A stretch of 41,917 bases of DNA, taken from a virus. Below, in pieces: positions 23,594 through 34,129 of the stretch. A program made the translations under genes and the position numbers. The stretch lies in IMG/VR virus record IMGVR_UViG_3300042695_000872, positions 1-41,917 of that record; one strand, given 5' to 3'. The notes under the pieces are model-generated. The model had not been told where the DNA came from. It saw only the letters and a program-made list of their open reading frames with translations, and ran no database searches. The stretch's first letter is position 1. Each line of letters begins with the position of its first letter.

Positions 23594-26074
23594 ATGGCAA
23601 CATTCAGACAAAGAGGTAGAGAAAATAACGCAAACGTGTTTATTAGTGATTTTGAAACTAAAACAGATAACACTTATTTTATCTCAATTGGTAATGCTGT
23701 AACAAGTCCAGTTGCCTCGGTTACACGAGCAGCAGATACCATGCAAGCAGATCAAAATGCATGGAACAATATGTTCTTTATGAACCAAATTTTTCGTTCA
23801 GATTTATCTTTAATGATAAAAAAGATAGATTGGATTTCCGGAACCAGATACGAGGCATTTGACAAAAATAAAAATCAATATGAATTGAACGAAAAGTTTT
23901 ACGCATATAATTCTGAAAATAATAGTGTGTATCTTTGTTTAGCAAGTCCCGAGAATGAAAACAGTCTAAGCACCTATCCACCAACAACTCAAGGTTTAAA
24001 CCCAGAAGTTAAACCCGATGGATATACTTGGAAATTTTTGTATCAAGTTCGAGAAGAGAATCTAGAAAAATTTGATTATCCCGGATTTCTACCAATAGAA
24101 AATGTAGGTGTTGAATTATACACAGACGAAAGAGTTTTACAACAAAATGTCGAGGTAAACACCGTAAAAGGTGCAATTGAATCAATTGACGTTGTTCAAC
24201 AAGGTGCTTCCTTCCCAGAAATAGTAAATAATAATTTTGTCTCGAATTTGTATTATGGTTATGCTACAGAAGATACTGTTGAGGGGGATGATATTCATAC
24301 AGAATATTATTTTGACGCAGATCTTGAAGGAAGAACAGAACTTTCAAGAGTTGCCAATTTTTATGATAATAACTATATAATACATTTTAAAAATGGTTAC
24401 ACTGCATTAATAGAAGAAACAGAAACAGTTACAAACCCCACATCGGGCAATCCTGCTATCAGATTTAAAATATGCAATCTATTGTACGATATATTTTCAG
24501 GTGATATTGAATTTATAATACCACCACTAAACGAACCATTTTGTATTATTCCTTATATAAGAGTAATTGGTAATGGTTCGGATGCGGTAGCAATACCTGT
24601 ATTTGATCTTGATAAGAAAATTACAAGAGTAGATTTAATCTATAATGGAAAAAACTATACTTATGCTGAAGCAAAGTTTTTAGTAAATTCTACTACAATT
24701 TTAAGCCCAGTTTTGGGATTAAATGGATTGACATCCAATGTAGTAAAACTTCTTGGCGCAAAACATGTAATGATATCCAAGAAAATTAAACCAATTACTA
24801 CATTATCACAATCAGATCCAATACTATATTCTTCTGTAGAAAATACAGGAGTTGTATATAGCGGAGATCAGTATCTAGATGTTGTTTCCGAAAATACATA
24901 TTACACTCAATTTTGTTTAATTAAAAATCCTAAGATTTTAAATATCGATACAAATTTACAAGAAATTGCCGGTTCGACTATTTCTGAAATACGAGAAATG
25001 GTAATAGAGTCTATAGATCCCAAAGTAACTATAGTTATTGGTACTCCACTCAATCCATATACAAATACTACAAATTTTTTCGAAGTAGATGACATTATTG
25101 TTCGGGGACCAGATTCTAGACCAGATCAATTTCAAGCAAAAATAACAAATGTTTCTGTAAGTGGAATCAGTACAACTGTAGAGTGCGATTTAATTAATGG
25201 TGCATTTGAAACATATTCTGGATATAGAATAAAAAATAAGAAAAATACAGCAACCGATATTTCTGATGATGAATTTTTTGTGTTTTTGGATTGTGAAGAA
25301 AATTGCTCAAATTCGATTTATGCAACCTATGAAAATGTGTTTAATCCTACAGACTTTTCTTCGGATGATGCACTTTTTGGGACAAGCAGTTATAAAAGTG
25401 CAGAAATATACCCACCCCTAAGTGGATATGTTTTTGTTAATCCTGTATATCCAAATAGAGCAAAAGTAAAAGTAAAAGATGCTGAACTTGGTTTCTTGCC
25501 GGGAAGATATGAAGATGGAGAATTTGTGCCTGGTGAAACTATAATTGGATTAAAAGACGTATTGGGTGTACCAACTATCACTGCAAAAGGTTCTTTAGTA
25601 TCAATTAGTGAACCCACAGAAATATTGTCGGAAACTTCATTTGGTTATGCTTATATTTTAAGATGCACAGTAAATCGCTCCGGTGCAGATACGGTATATG
25701 ATTTAGTTAATGAAGATGGTGTTTCTTTAGAAACCAATACTATTATACAACAACCAAGCACTGGTGCTATTGGAAAAATAATCAGAGTAGGATTACCAAC
25801 CGGAACAGATGGTTCAAGTACAGTATATCTTTATGTTAATAATTACAATGACAAAGAATTTAATGCTTTAGGTGGTTCTTCGGATATATTACAAACAATT
25901 AATGATTTGTATGATCCAACAACTGCTCAAAATATGAATCTTTACGTTCAAGAAGTTATTTTTAAACCAAGTCTTGTGCCGTATTCTGGGGATTTGTTAT
26001 ATATAAATGATGCAGGTCCTGTGCAAAGACGAGTAGAAAATTCTGAAATAATAAAACTTTTAATAGAGTTCTGA
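23594..26074 (+). CDS. 8: gp8-like baseplate wedge protein, enlarged
   Basis: The N-terminus reads FRQRGRENNANVFISDFETK, followed by YFISIGNAVTSP near residue 30, and PDGYTWKFLYQV near residue 140, matching the T4 gp8 pattern (NTIFITFGRSEPW, GDGYVWEYLFEI). The C-terminus SGDLLYINDAGPVQRRVENSE also corresponds to the T4 ending SGEMIYMENRPPI. T4 gp8 is 334 residues; this protein is 826, the extra about 490 residues being beta-rich inserts in the middle and C-terminal half, some with the YENVFNPTDF and PGETIIGL wording of tail proteins. gp8 dimers link the inner wedge to the outer baseplate. AAAGGA precedes the ATG. Confidence 0.85.
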   Translation: MATFRQRGRENNANVFISDFETKTDNTYFISIGNAVTSPVASVTRAADTMQADQNAWNNMFFMNQIFRSDLSLMIKKIDWISGTRYEAFDKNKNQYELNEKFYAYNSENNSVYLCLASPENENSLSTYPPTTQGLNPEVKPDGYTWKFLYQVREENLEKFDYPGFLPIENVGVELYTDERVLQQNVEVNTVKGAIESIDVVQQGASFPEIVNNNFVSNLYYGYATEDTVEGDDIHTEYYFDADLEGRTELSRVANFYDNNYIIHFKNGYTALIEETETVTNPTSGNPAIRFKICNLLYDIFSGDIEFIIPPLNEPFCIIPYIRVIGNGSDAVAIPVFDLDKKITRVDLIYNGKNYTYAEAKFLVNSTTILSPVLGLNGLTSNVVKLLGAKHVMISKKIKPITTLSQSDPILYSSVENTGVVYSGDQYLDVVSENTYYTQFCLIKNPKILNIDTNLQEIAGSTISEIREMVIESIDPKVTIVIGTPLNPYTNTTNFFEVDDIIVRGPDSRPDQFQAKITNVSVSGISTTVECDLINGAFETYSGYRIKNKKNTATDISDDEFFVFLDCEENCSNSIYATYENVFNPTDFSSDDALFGTSSYKSAEIYPPLSGYVFVNPVYPNRAKVKVKDAELGFLPGRYEDGEFVPGETIIGLKDVLGVPTITAKGSLVSISEPTEILSETSFGYAYILRCTVNRSGADTVYDLVNEDGVSLETNTIIQQPSTGAIGKIIRVGLPTGTDGSSTVYLYVNNYNDKEFNALGGSSDILQTINDLYDPTTAQNMNLYVQEVIFKPSLVPYSGDLLYINDAGPVQRRVENSEIIKLLIEF

Positions 26075-26081
26075 GGAAAAT

Positions 26082-28016
26082 ATGACTTTTAAGAATCCAG
26101 ATTTTAGTTCAAATTCACCATATTATGATGATTTTGAGGAAGCAAAGAACTTTCTAAAAATACTTTTTAAGCCTGGATATGCAGTTCAAGCCAGAGAACT
26201 GACACAACTGCAAACTATTTTGCAATCTCAAGTTGCAAAATTTGCTGATCATATTTTTCAAGATGGTAGTCAAGTTTTTGGTGGTAAAATACAAATTGTA
26301 AATACACCGTATATTCGTTTAGAGAAATACACACAATCAACAATAGGTGCTACTACTAATTTAACAAACGATTATTTAACCAATCTTCCTACTAATTTAT
26401 TAAAAGTTTATAGTAAGTCCGGCACAACTTTTACAGAATTGGCAACTGTAAAAATATCATATTTTGAACCATCGGGCTACTCCGCTTCCGATGACTATGC
26501 TGTTGCATTTTATAACGTAGTATCAATTGCAGATACTCAAAATGGCACATTTGAGATGCAACGAGATTATTACATTGGTTCTTCCAACGCTGGACCATTT
26601 GTAAAAGTTATAAATCCAACACAACAAACAACAACACCTATTCAATATACCGTTGAACCATTTGGAAATGGTTACTTAGTAACCGTAGATGATGGTATTT
26701 TTTATATAGACGGTTATTTTGTAACTACTCAAAAGCAAACAATATCTTTATTTAAAAATTCTTCTCAATACGAATCAGATTTTAGTATTGATACTGGTTT
26801 AACATATAACTGGGCAAGTCAGGGTGTACGTTTATTCAATAAACCATCACATAGAATTGGTTATACAATAAATCGTCAAATTGTTACCGCAACGGAAGAT
26901 AGTACATTAAATGATCCTGCTCGTGGATTTTATAATTTTAATGCTCCCGGTGCCGATAGATATAAAATTTCTTTAGATTTGACTAAAATTGAATATCGTT
27001 CGGGAGTTGTAGATATAGACAACTACGTTACTGACGATTTTATACAAATTTTAAGAACAACAAACGGCGTAGTTGATTACATCAAAGATCAATCTTCATA
27101 TTCTCAAATTTTAGATTTATTTGCAAAAAGAACTCAAGATGAGTCGGGTTCATATACCGTTAAGCCTTTTATTGCTGAGGTAAAGAATCATTTAAGAAAA
27201 GACAGATATCTTTTAACAGTTAGTAATGATTCTATTACAAGTATGTTTCCCGGAACAACATTTAGACCACAAATAAATGGATACGTATGGGCTGGATCTT
27301 CTACTTTTAATCCGTTCACTTCCCCCTCATTAGCAAATCAACCTTTTGTTGTAGCAAAAATTGTAGATGTTATTGGTGATTATGATACGAGTTTAGCGAT
27401 ACCAAAATCATTAAAAATTGTAGTTGAATTACAAAATACCAATAAATTTACATTTGGTTCTGGTTCATATTTTTCAAAAAATACAAGCACAGGTCCTGTA
27501 ACTGGATTCAATGTTAGTGGTGTAGAGTTGCAAATAGACTCTAAAGGAACATATTCTTTATCGGATGTTCCTGTAGGTGATCCTACTAAGATGACCATTA
27601 CAATGCAGCCAGGAAAAGCATATGTTTATGGATATGAATATGAAACATATGCACCAAGAACTGTGGATTATGTAATTAATGGAAATCAAACGGATATTAA
27701 AGTAGTTACTGGACAAAATGTGGAGTTTGAACTAGGCAATTACGTAAAAGGCAATTTTGTACAAAGAACCACAGCAAACACCATAAATTATGAAGAAATG
27801 CCTTCTTTGGATCTAATTGACGTAGATACAAATACATTTTTGATTTATCCTGCTAATACCACTACAGCAGAAAAAAGAATATATGCATGGGCACCATTTT
27901 TTGGAGCAACCGAAGATATACAGGGCGACATGGTTGACATGGCAATATTAACTAATAGTGAAAATTTAGAAGGTGCAGTATTTCCTCACGAAAGCGTTAT
28001 CTTTGTGGCAGAGTAA
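26082..28016 (+). CDS. DUF4815-type tail structural protein, N-terminal part
   Basis: The 644 residues begin with NPDFSSNSPYYDDFEEAKNF and PGYAVQARELTQLQTILQ near residue 31, which I recognise as the DUF4815 opening found in large tail proteins of T4-like cyanophages and relatives. Further on, KAYVYGYEYETYAPRTVDYV near residue 510 is also typical. In many of those phages this domain continues in one long protein; here it stops at 28016 and another tail protein starts 36 bases later, with a CATAAATA site between. The product should attach to the baseplate periphery as a fibre base or wedge decoration. The ATG has GAGG 6 bases before it. Confidence 0.75.
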   Translation: MTFKNPDFSSNSPYYDDFEEAKNFLKILFKPGYAVQARELTQLQTILQSQVAKFADHIFQDGSQVFGGKIQIVNTPYIRLEKYTQSTIGATTNLTNDYLTNLPTNLLKVYSKSGTTFTELATVKISYFEPSGYSASDDYAVAFYNVVSIADTQNGTFEMQRDYYIGSSNAGPFVKVINPTQQTTTPIQYTVEPFGNGYLVTVDDGIFYIDGYFVTTQKQTISLFKNSSQYESDFSIDTGLTYNWASQGVRLFNKPSHRIGYTINRQIVTATEDSTLNDPARGFYNFNAPGADRYKISLDLTKIEYRSGVVDIDNYVTDDFIQILRTTNGVVDYIKDQSSYSQILDLFAKRTQDESGSYTVKPFIAEVKNHLRKDRYLLTVSNDSITSMFPGTTFRPQINGYVWAGSSTFNPFTSPSLANQPFVVAKIVDVIGDYDTSLAIPKSLKIVVELQNTNKFTFGSGSYFSKNTSTGPVTGFNVSGVELQIDSKGTYSLSDVPVGDPTKMTITMQPGKAYVYGYEYETYAPRTVDYVINGNQTDIKVVTGQNVEFELGNYVKGNFVQRTTANTINYEEMPSLDLIDVDTNTFLIYPANTTTAEKRIYAWAPFFGATEDIQGDMVDMAILTNSENLEGAVFPHESVIFVAE

Positions 28017-28028
28017 TTAACTAATGCA

Positions 28029-28036
28029 CATAAATA
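28029..28036 (+). promoter_or_regulatory. Possible late promoter variant CATAAATA
   Basis: CATAAATA lies in the 36-base gap between the two DUF4815-type genes, 16 bases before the ATG, followed by an AAAAGGG ribosome binding site. If it acts like the T4 late octamer (about -13 to -6), RNA would start near 28042, leaving a short leader that may barely include the binding site. The exact repeat of the octamer seen at 8023 supports function, though AT richness raises chance matches. Confidence 0.4.
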
Positions 28037-28052
28037 GGATAAAAGGGTAAAA

Positions 28053-31000
28053 ATGGCATTAACAACACAAACAAACAACGGTTATAAAAATGGCTTATCA
28101 AACGAACTGATGAGAGTTTCTGGCGAAACGAGTCAGACAACATATACTGCAAGTTGTTTTTCCGACAAAGTTACCGATGTAATCCGAGTTAATTTTCTAG
28201 ATCCATTTAGAGGAAATTACAGAACTGCATATGATCCCACTAGTACCAATCTAGATTCACCAACGCAAGATGGTCGTAGAGGATTTCGTGAAGAAATATT
28301 TTTAGAAGCAACAAGTCAAGGAAATTATGATATTTTAAAACACTTTAGAGTTAAACAAATTAATGGTTTAACTGGTGAGGTTATTGCAGAAGGAATTCCC
28401 TTAAGATGGGTTCCACCATCTTCAGACGGTATGGGTGGTACTTTATTCATAAAAGTATTGTATCAAGATTTACCAAATCCTACAACGTTTAATCAAGCAA
28501 ACGGTGTAATATACTGTGATGCAATTGATCAATTTACATATGATGGAAAAACATACGATGGCAATCCCGTATCGGTTGGCACTACAATAAAATCAATACA
28601 AACAGTATCTAACGTTTATAAATTAACAAGCGTTGAGGCTTATAATAGTGCCCCATCCACTCTACCTTGCGTTGGTGGTACAGAAGGTGTAATTACTTTG
28701 GGTAAAGGAATTTACCAAAGCGGTCAAAGAGTGGTTTTGAAAGAATTACCCACAACAAATGGTTCTCCATGTACTACTAGTTTTTCTGCTACTGGTTTAG
28801 TAATATCATCTACCATTGATACACTATCACAAAAAGTTTCGGTTTTCGTGGAGTTTGATCAACCACTAAACGATACTGCTGGAGAGAACGGCAATTGTTC
28901 AAATTGTACAAATGCATCTGAAAGACTAGTTCTCTGCACAGGAGATGCGTCTGGTAGTTGTTTATCATCTTGTACCATATATTCTATTGATAACGTTAGA
29001 AAAATAAGCACACCAGAATGTGGTACTGTACAAAAAATATACTTTTCAAATGAAATTGCAGAAACTGGAGAATTTGTACCGGGTAGAGAACTTTATCAGT
29101 GGAAATATGAAAATTGTGGAAACCACCCTGGCAATGGGTCGTATCATATTCAAAAGCAAGCGGATGCACAATCTAAAATTGTTGGTGAATATTTAAATTG
29201 GGATACCGCAACTAAAGTTCTTTATGTTCTTTGTCCTAATTCCATAATGGAAACTAAATATGGAAATGTATACCAAATAACAGAAACAGGAACTTTATTA
29301 TCTAGAGGCACTGGTATCTCTTCAAATAGTAAATTTGAAAAGAGAACAGGCTCATTTATTAATCTTAGAAATACTACAGAAACACCAACATATGTTTCTG
29401 GTAGAGAATATCAACAAGTTTGGGATAGTCCAACTGGTGGTGAATTATTAATTCAAACTTTGACAAGTACATCAACTTCCTATAATCCAAACTATGAATA
29501 TGTAATTGGTGAAACTGTAATTCAAGCACTTACAGAAGATTTTAATGGAAATGTTGTTGGTTATGCTGCTGGCACTGTTGTAGATTGGCAACCAAATACT
29601 ACGGCATTGGATAGTGTTCCATCTATATTAACTATTAAAAGACAAAAAATTGGAACACAAAATCCTTTACTCATAAACACAAACGATCCACTAATTCCTG
29701 TTGGAACAGCTCTTGGTCGTTTTAGATTTGGTACAAATTTAGCTCCAACTACTACAGGTACATTACTAAAGAATACAAAAAGAAATATTCTTCCTTTGCG
29801 TATTTTTGAAACCGTTTCTACAACTGGTAGCACCGTAACCGATTGGTATGATTTTAGTTCAGAAAATGTTGTACAAAATTCAACAACAACTGCTTTGACG
29901 GATAGTGTAGTTACAGCGAATATTGCCACTATTGCTAAGGGATCTTCTATAGGAACTACTAGAATTAAAGCAATAAAACTAAATGCTGGAAATGTTTATG
30001 ATATTTCATTAATGAATACCAATATATTTTATAATGAACCAGTTTCATTTAAAGATGTAACACAAATTGGTAAATCAAATGTTTTGACAAATACGAGCGG
30101 AGTATCATATAGTTCAATTGAACCAGTAATAGAAATACAACAAGATTATGTAAATGGTCAATATCTAACTAAGATTTTTAATCCTACTTCGGACAAACAA
30201 ATAATACCTTTACCAGCCGGCGATGTACTAGAAAATGTTACATCTGGATCGGCTAATTTTGGTTCAACTTTATTGACAATTCAACAAATTTTTGATGTTA
30301 ATTTCCCAACAAATAGTGCAGAAGTTTTTGTTGCCGGTAATATAAATGGAGCAGAATTCCCAAGCGTATTCTCTTCAACTTATTCCTTTGCAGTAGATCA
30401 ATCCGGTAATAGTTTAAATCTAGTAAAATACAACAATTTAGCAATATCTTCAGCAGAACCTTCAGACAACAATACACTATATTATGATATAATCGTTGCA
30501 GATGATGCAAACGTTGGTATAAAGTTTAAGAAAAAATCAACAAGCAGCGTTACTAATATGATTTTTGGTGCCGAAATAAAATGTTCAGCATCTAATGTAA
30601 TAAAAGTAAAACAACAAAAAACATTTAATGCTACAATTGATTTAACTTATAACACGTCTGGTCCATTTAAGGATAAATGGACTGCAACTATACCACTCAT
30701 AAGTGGTGTTGATGTTTATTCATTAAATTCCGTATTTGCGGTTTCTGGTTCATCCATTCTTACTATTATTTCAAATAACGTTAAAAATCTGTTTGGTATT
30801 TCTAAAGAAACAGACGATTACTTATACAAACCAAGTATTCTTGTTTTGTCTAATGATGGCGTTAGAGCAAACACAAACACCGATCCAAATCAAGGTCCAA
30901 TAACACCAACTGTTCCAACTTTTGGTTTGTTTGAACGGGACGGCTTAACCGAAAATTACAAAGTAAAAATTCGCGTTAACGGGCTTGCCTATGAAGCACC

Positions 31001-33935
31001 AACAGGTCCAGGATTAGTTGTTCGTGAATCTTATAGAGATAGTAACAATAATCTTTTAAGTGTTAAGAATATTCCGTATTACGTCTCTAAGGTAGATGGA
31101 GAGCAATACCATAGTACTGCATTTATTGATTGCAGAGGTACGCTTGAGGATGATATTGTTTATAATAAATTTGTAATACTTCCACAATCTTCTACTATTA
31201 ACACCACTCTTGGTGTTTATGCTCCGCGCTACGATATTTTATACATTAACAAAAATGGATCGTTTAAAGTTGCATATGGTGCTGCATCCTTTACTCCATC
31301 GTATCCAGAATTACCTGAAGATGGAATGATTCTTTATAAGATCAAAAAACCAAGTTATGTGTTTGATAGTCAAGACCTCTCACTACAGTATACGGATAAT
31401 AGACGTTATACTATGCGAGACATTGGTAGATTGGAAAAACGAGTACAGCAACTTGAAGTATATTCTGCTTTGTCTTTGTTGGAAAAAGATGCAGACTCCC
31501 TGTTAATTGAAGATACAAATGGCAATAATAGATTTAAAAATGGTATTATAGTAGATCCATTTGAAAATCATAAAATTGGTGAAGTTTCTCATGTTGATTA
31601 TAACATTGCCATAGATCCGGTTGAAACTTGCTTAAGACCAAAAGCCCAAACAGAAAATTTAAAATTAATTTCTGTTACTCCAACTGAGTCTGCAAAATTT
31701 ATTGAAATTTTGAATACTAAAACTGGGGTAACTGGAACTACCAGTAATGCACCAATATCAACTGGTTTGTTTATGCTTCCATTCACGGAAACTGCATTTG
31801 TAGTTCAACCACAAGCAACGCGTTCAATGACTTTAACGCCATTTGAAACATTAAATCTTGAAGGAACCGTACGGCTTTCACCTAGAGAAGACGATTGGGT
31901 TGACACTGAAACCAGACCAGATTTAAATGTAAATCTTGCAGGAGAAAATGACATATGGGAAGACATTTTAGATGAATTAAATTCGTCAGAAGATGGACCC
32001 TTCTCATTGAATTTTGGTAATTGGAGTGAATTGAGTAGACAAACTTCTTCCAATACAACAACAAATAGAACAACAAGAGGAAGAAGAAGAACTACAACCA
32101 GAACTACAACCACAAACAGTACAATAAGAGAAGAAAGAAATATCACTGGAGAACAACTAAGAACTGGAACTGAACAAATTTCTTTGGGTGATAGAGTTGT
32201 AGATGTGTCTTTCATTCCTTACATGAGAGGCAGAAGAATCAAAATAGGAATTAGTGGACTGAAATCTAATTCAAGATTATACCCATTCTTTGATGGTGTA
32301 GATGTTTCACAATATTGTTATTTGTACAGCACCTTAGATGCATTAGATACGGATATAGCACAAGTCTCTCTAACGGAAGCAAATAAATTTACATCTACAA
32401 GTGGTGGATTTAAAAAGTCATCTGCTCAAGGAAATGCTTTCATAATATTTGATATGCCGACTGGCACATTCAGAACTGGTGATAGAAAGTTTACAATTTC
32501 TGACAATCAAAATAATGATTTTTCAAGAGCAACTACTTTTGCAACGGGAACATATTCTGCTTCCGGTCTTTCACAAGTAAGAGAAACTACAAAGGCAACA
32601 ATTAGAACTTTTGAAACTGAAACCATTAATACCACAGAAGAAAGAATAAGATCAGAAACAACTGTTAATGTTCAAACCACTACAGTTCGAGTAGATCCTT
32701 TGGCGCAAACATTTACAATAAATCCAGAACTGTATCCAAATGGTATATTCTTGAGTAGCATTGATGTTTTCTTTGCAAGAAAACCAGACAATTCTACAAA
32801 TATACCAGCAAAAATAGAAGTAAGACCAACAGTAAATGGCTTCCCAGACGCTTATAAAATTTATCCGGGTGGTATTTCAATTTTACACCCAAGTCAAGTG
32901 AACGTTTCAGATACTCCATCTGCAAACAATTCAGCAACGGCAACAAGATTTACATTTGAAACACCAGTATATCTTGAACCCGGTGAACACTCTTTCGTAG
33001 TAAGATCTACAACAGACGAGTATGAAATATATGTTGCAGAAATAGGTCAAACACTGGTAAACAGCACACAAAGAGTAACAGAACAACCTTATGTTGGTGT
33101 GTTCTTCAGTTCCTCAAACGCCAGCACTTGGTTGCCACAACCTGCTATGGATATGATGATGGTTCTTAATAAATGTGAGTTTACTCCTAACCAAACACAC
33201 ACGTTTGCCTGTAAGACAAATATTGCAGGAAAAGACGTAAAATATGAATTGTTGAATTTGAACAATGCATATCAAGAGTTTGATGCTGCAAGAATTTTCT
33301 GGAGAATAAGTAACAATAACACATTAGATGGAACATATACTCCAATTAATGCAAATGAAAACATTAAATATACTTCTACACAAACCTTAATAGACGGGGA
33401 ATCTTTATACTTTAAAGCAATTGCTCTTACTACAAGTAAAGATGTATGTCCGGTTATTAATACGGAAAGAATGAGTGCGTTCTTAGTTAAGAATTTAATA
33501 GAAAATAATAATAGCACTCAAACAAACGGAGAATTGAATCCTTATGCGAATGATTTTGGTGATATAAGAAGAGCAAGATATATTACAAAAATAGTAACAC
33601 TCGAAGAAGGATTTGAATCTACTGGATTTAAATTAGTATTGTCCGTAAATAAACCTGTTGGAACAAAAGTAAAAGCATTTTTGAAATATCAACCAACAGA
33701 ACAAACAAAAACATTCCACGAAAATCCATATGTGGAACTCGTTCCAGACATGGGTACTTCGGAATTTGATAATTTCTTCACGCGAACAGAAGATGAATAT
33801 GTGGATGTTCAATTTACGCTTCCAACGGATGCATCTTCACCATATAATAAATTTGTTATAAAATTGTGTCTATTTAGTGACAATGCTGCCTTTGTACCAA
33901 AAATACAAGATTTGAGAGGCATTGCTGTTCTATGA
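28053..33935 (+). CDS. Large tail structural protein (1960 residues), cyanophage-like
   Basis: The C-terminal half carries motifs that recur in cyanophage-type T4-like tail proteins: RYTMRDIGRLEKRVQQLE (about residue 1117, a short coiled coil), VSFIPYMRGRRIKIGISGL and YPFFDGVDVSQYC (about 1386-1420), and DPLAQTFTINPELYPNGIF with IDVFFARKPD (about 1548-1575). The N-terminal half includes a Cys-rich segment (about residues 200-400, with NCSNCTNAS and CLSSCT) that I do not recognise. A Thr/Arg-rich linker (TTRGRRRTTTRTTTTN) lies near residue 1345. It probably forms a long tail fibre base or peripheral baseplate part together with the previous gene. AAAAGGG precedes the ATG. It overlaps the next gene by 4 bases. 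Confidence 0.75.
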   Translation: MALTTQTNNGYKNGLSNELMRVSGETSQTTYTASCFSDKVTDVIRVNFLDPFRGNYRTAYDPTSTNLDSPTQDGRRGFREEIFLEATSQGNYDILKHFRVKQINGLTGEVIAEGIPLRWVPPSSDGMGGTLFIKVLYQDLPNPTTFNQANGVIYCDAIDQFTYDGKTYDGNPVSVGTTIKSIQTVSNVYKLTSVEAYNSAPSTLPCVGGTEGVITLGKGIYQSGQRVVLKELPTTNGSPCTTSFSATGLVISSTIDTLSQKVSVFVEFDQPLNDTAGENGNCSNCTNASERLVLCTGDASGSCLSSCTIYSIDNVRKISTPECGTVQKIYFSNEIAETGEFVPGRELYQWKYENCGNHPGNGSYHIQKQADAQSKIVGEYLNWDTATKVLYVLCPNSIMETKYGNVYQITETGTLLSRGTGISSNSKFEKRTGSFINLRNTTETPTYVSGREYQQVWDSPTGGELLIQTLTSTSTSYNPNYEYVIGETVIQALTEDFNGNVVGYAAGTVVDWQPNTTALDSVPSILTIKRQKIGTQNPLLINTNDPLIPVGTALGRFRFGTNLAPTTTGTLLKNTKRNILPLRIFETVSTTGSTVTDWYDFSSENVVQNSTTTALTDSVVTANIATIAKGSSIGTTRIKAIKLNAGNVYDISLMNTNIFYNEPVSFKDVTQIGKSNVLTNTSGVSYSSIEPVIEIQQDYVNGQYLTKIFNPTSDKQIIPLPAGDVLENVTSGSANFGSTLLTIQQIFDVNFPTNSAEVFVAGNINGAEFPSVFSSTYSFAVDQSGNSLNLVKYNNLAISSAEPSDNNTLYYDIIVADDANVGIKFKKKSTSSVTNMIFGAEIKCSASNVIKVKQQKTFNATIDLTYNTSGPFKDKWTATIPLISGVDVYSLNSVFAVSGSSILTIISNNVKNLFGISKETDDYLYKPSILVLSNDGVRANTNTDPNQGPITPTVPTFGLFERDGLTENYKVKIRVNGLAYEAPTGPGLVVRESYRDSNNNLLSVKNIPYYVSKVDGEQYHSTAFIDCRGTLEDDIVYNKFVILPQSSTINTTLGVYAPRYDILYINKNGSFKVAYGAASFTPSYPELPEDGMILYKIKKPSYVFDSQDLSLQYTDNRRYTMRDIGRLEKRVQQLEVYSALSLLEKDADSLLIEDTNGNNRFKNGIIVDPFENHKIGEVSHVDYNIAIDPVETCLRPKAQTENLKLISVTPTESAKFIEILNTKTGVTGTTSNAPISTGLFMLPFTETAFVVQPQATRSMTLTPFETLNLEGTVRLSPREDDWVDTETRPDLNVNLAGENDIWEDILDELNSSEDGPFSLNFGNWSELSRQTSSNTTTNRTTRGRRRTTTRTTTTNSTIREERNITGEQLRTGTEQISLGDRVVDVSFIPYMRGRRIKIGISGLKSNSRLYPFFDGVDVSQYCYLYSTLDALDTDIAQVSLTEANKFTSTSGGFKKSSAQGNAFIIFDMPTGTFRTGDRKFTISDNQNNDFSRATTFATGTYSASGLSQVRETTKATIRTFETETINTTEERIRSETTVNVQTTTVRVDPLAQTFTINPELYPNGIFLSSIDVFFARKPDNSTNIPAKIEVRPTVNGFPDAYKIYPGGISILHPSQVNVSDTPSANNSATATRFTFETPVYLEPGEHSFVVRSTTDEYEIYVAEIGQTLVNSTQRVTEQPYVGVFFSSSNASTWLPQPAMDMMMVLNKCEFTPNQTHTFACKTNIAGKDVKYELLNLNNAYQEFDAARIFWRISNNNTLDGTYTPINANENIKYTSTQTLIDGESLYFKAIALTTSKDVCPVINTERMSAFLVKNLIENNNSTQTNGELNPYANDFGDIRRARYITKIVTLEEGFESTGFKLVLSVNKPVGTKVKAFLKYQPTEQTKTFHENPYVELVPDMGTSEFDNFFTRTEDEYVDVQFTLPTDASSPYNKFVIKLCLFSDNAAFVPKIQDLRGIAVL

Positions 33936-34129
33936 GTGAATTGCCAATAACTGGTAGAGAGGATCTAAAACGAGATCGTAAAACTGGAGCAATTTTATCG
34001 TGTGATAGAAATAAACTAATGGAAGCGAAGCGGATTAAGCGAGAAAACGATAGATATATAACATTAGAAAAAAGAGTTAGAGAATTAGAAAATATAGTTC
34101 AATCATTACTAAAAGGCAATAACAAATGA
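33932..34129 (+). CDS. Small coiled-coil structural protein (65 residues)
   Basis: The protein has an N-terminal segment LPITGREDLKRDRKTGAIL, then a charged helical stretch ending LEKRVRELENIVQSLLKG, whose heptad pattern of Leu, Ile and Val suggests a coiled coil. Small proteins of this design (GR.DL.RD..TGAI followed by a coiled coil) occur beside fibre genes in T4-like cyanophages. It overlaps both neighbours by 4 bases (ATGA), so it is probably co-translated with them. A role as an oligomerisation or attachment clip for fibres is inference; the exact function is unknown. Confidence 0.75.
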   Translation: MSELPITGREDLKRDRKTGAILSCDRNKLMEAKRIKRENDRYITLEKRVRELENIVQSLLKGNNK

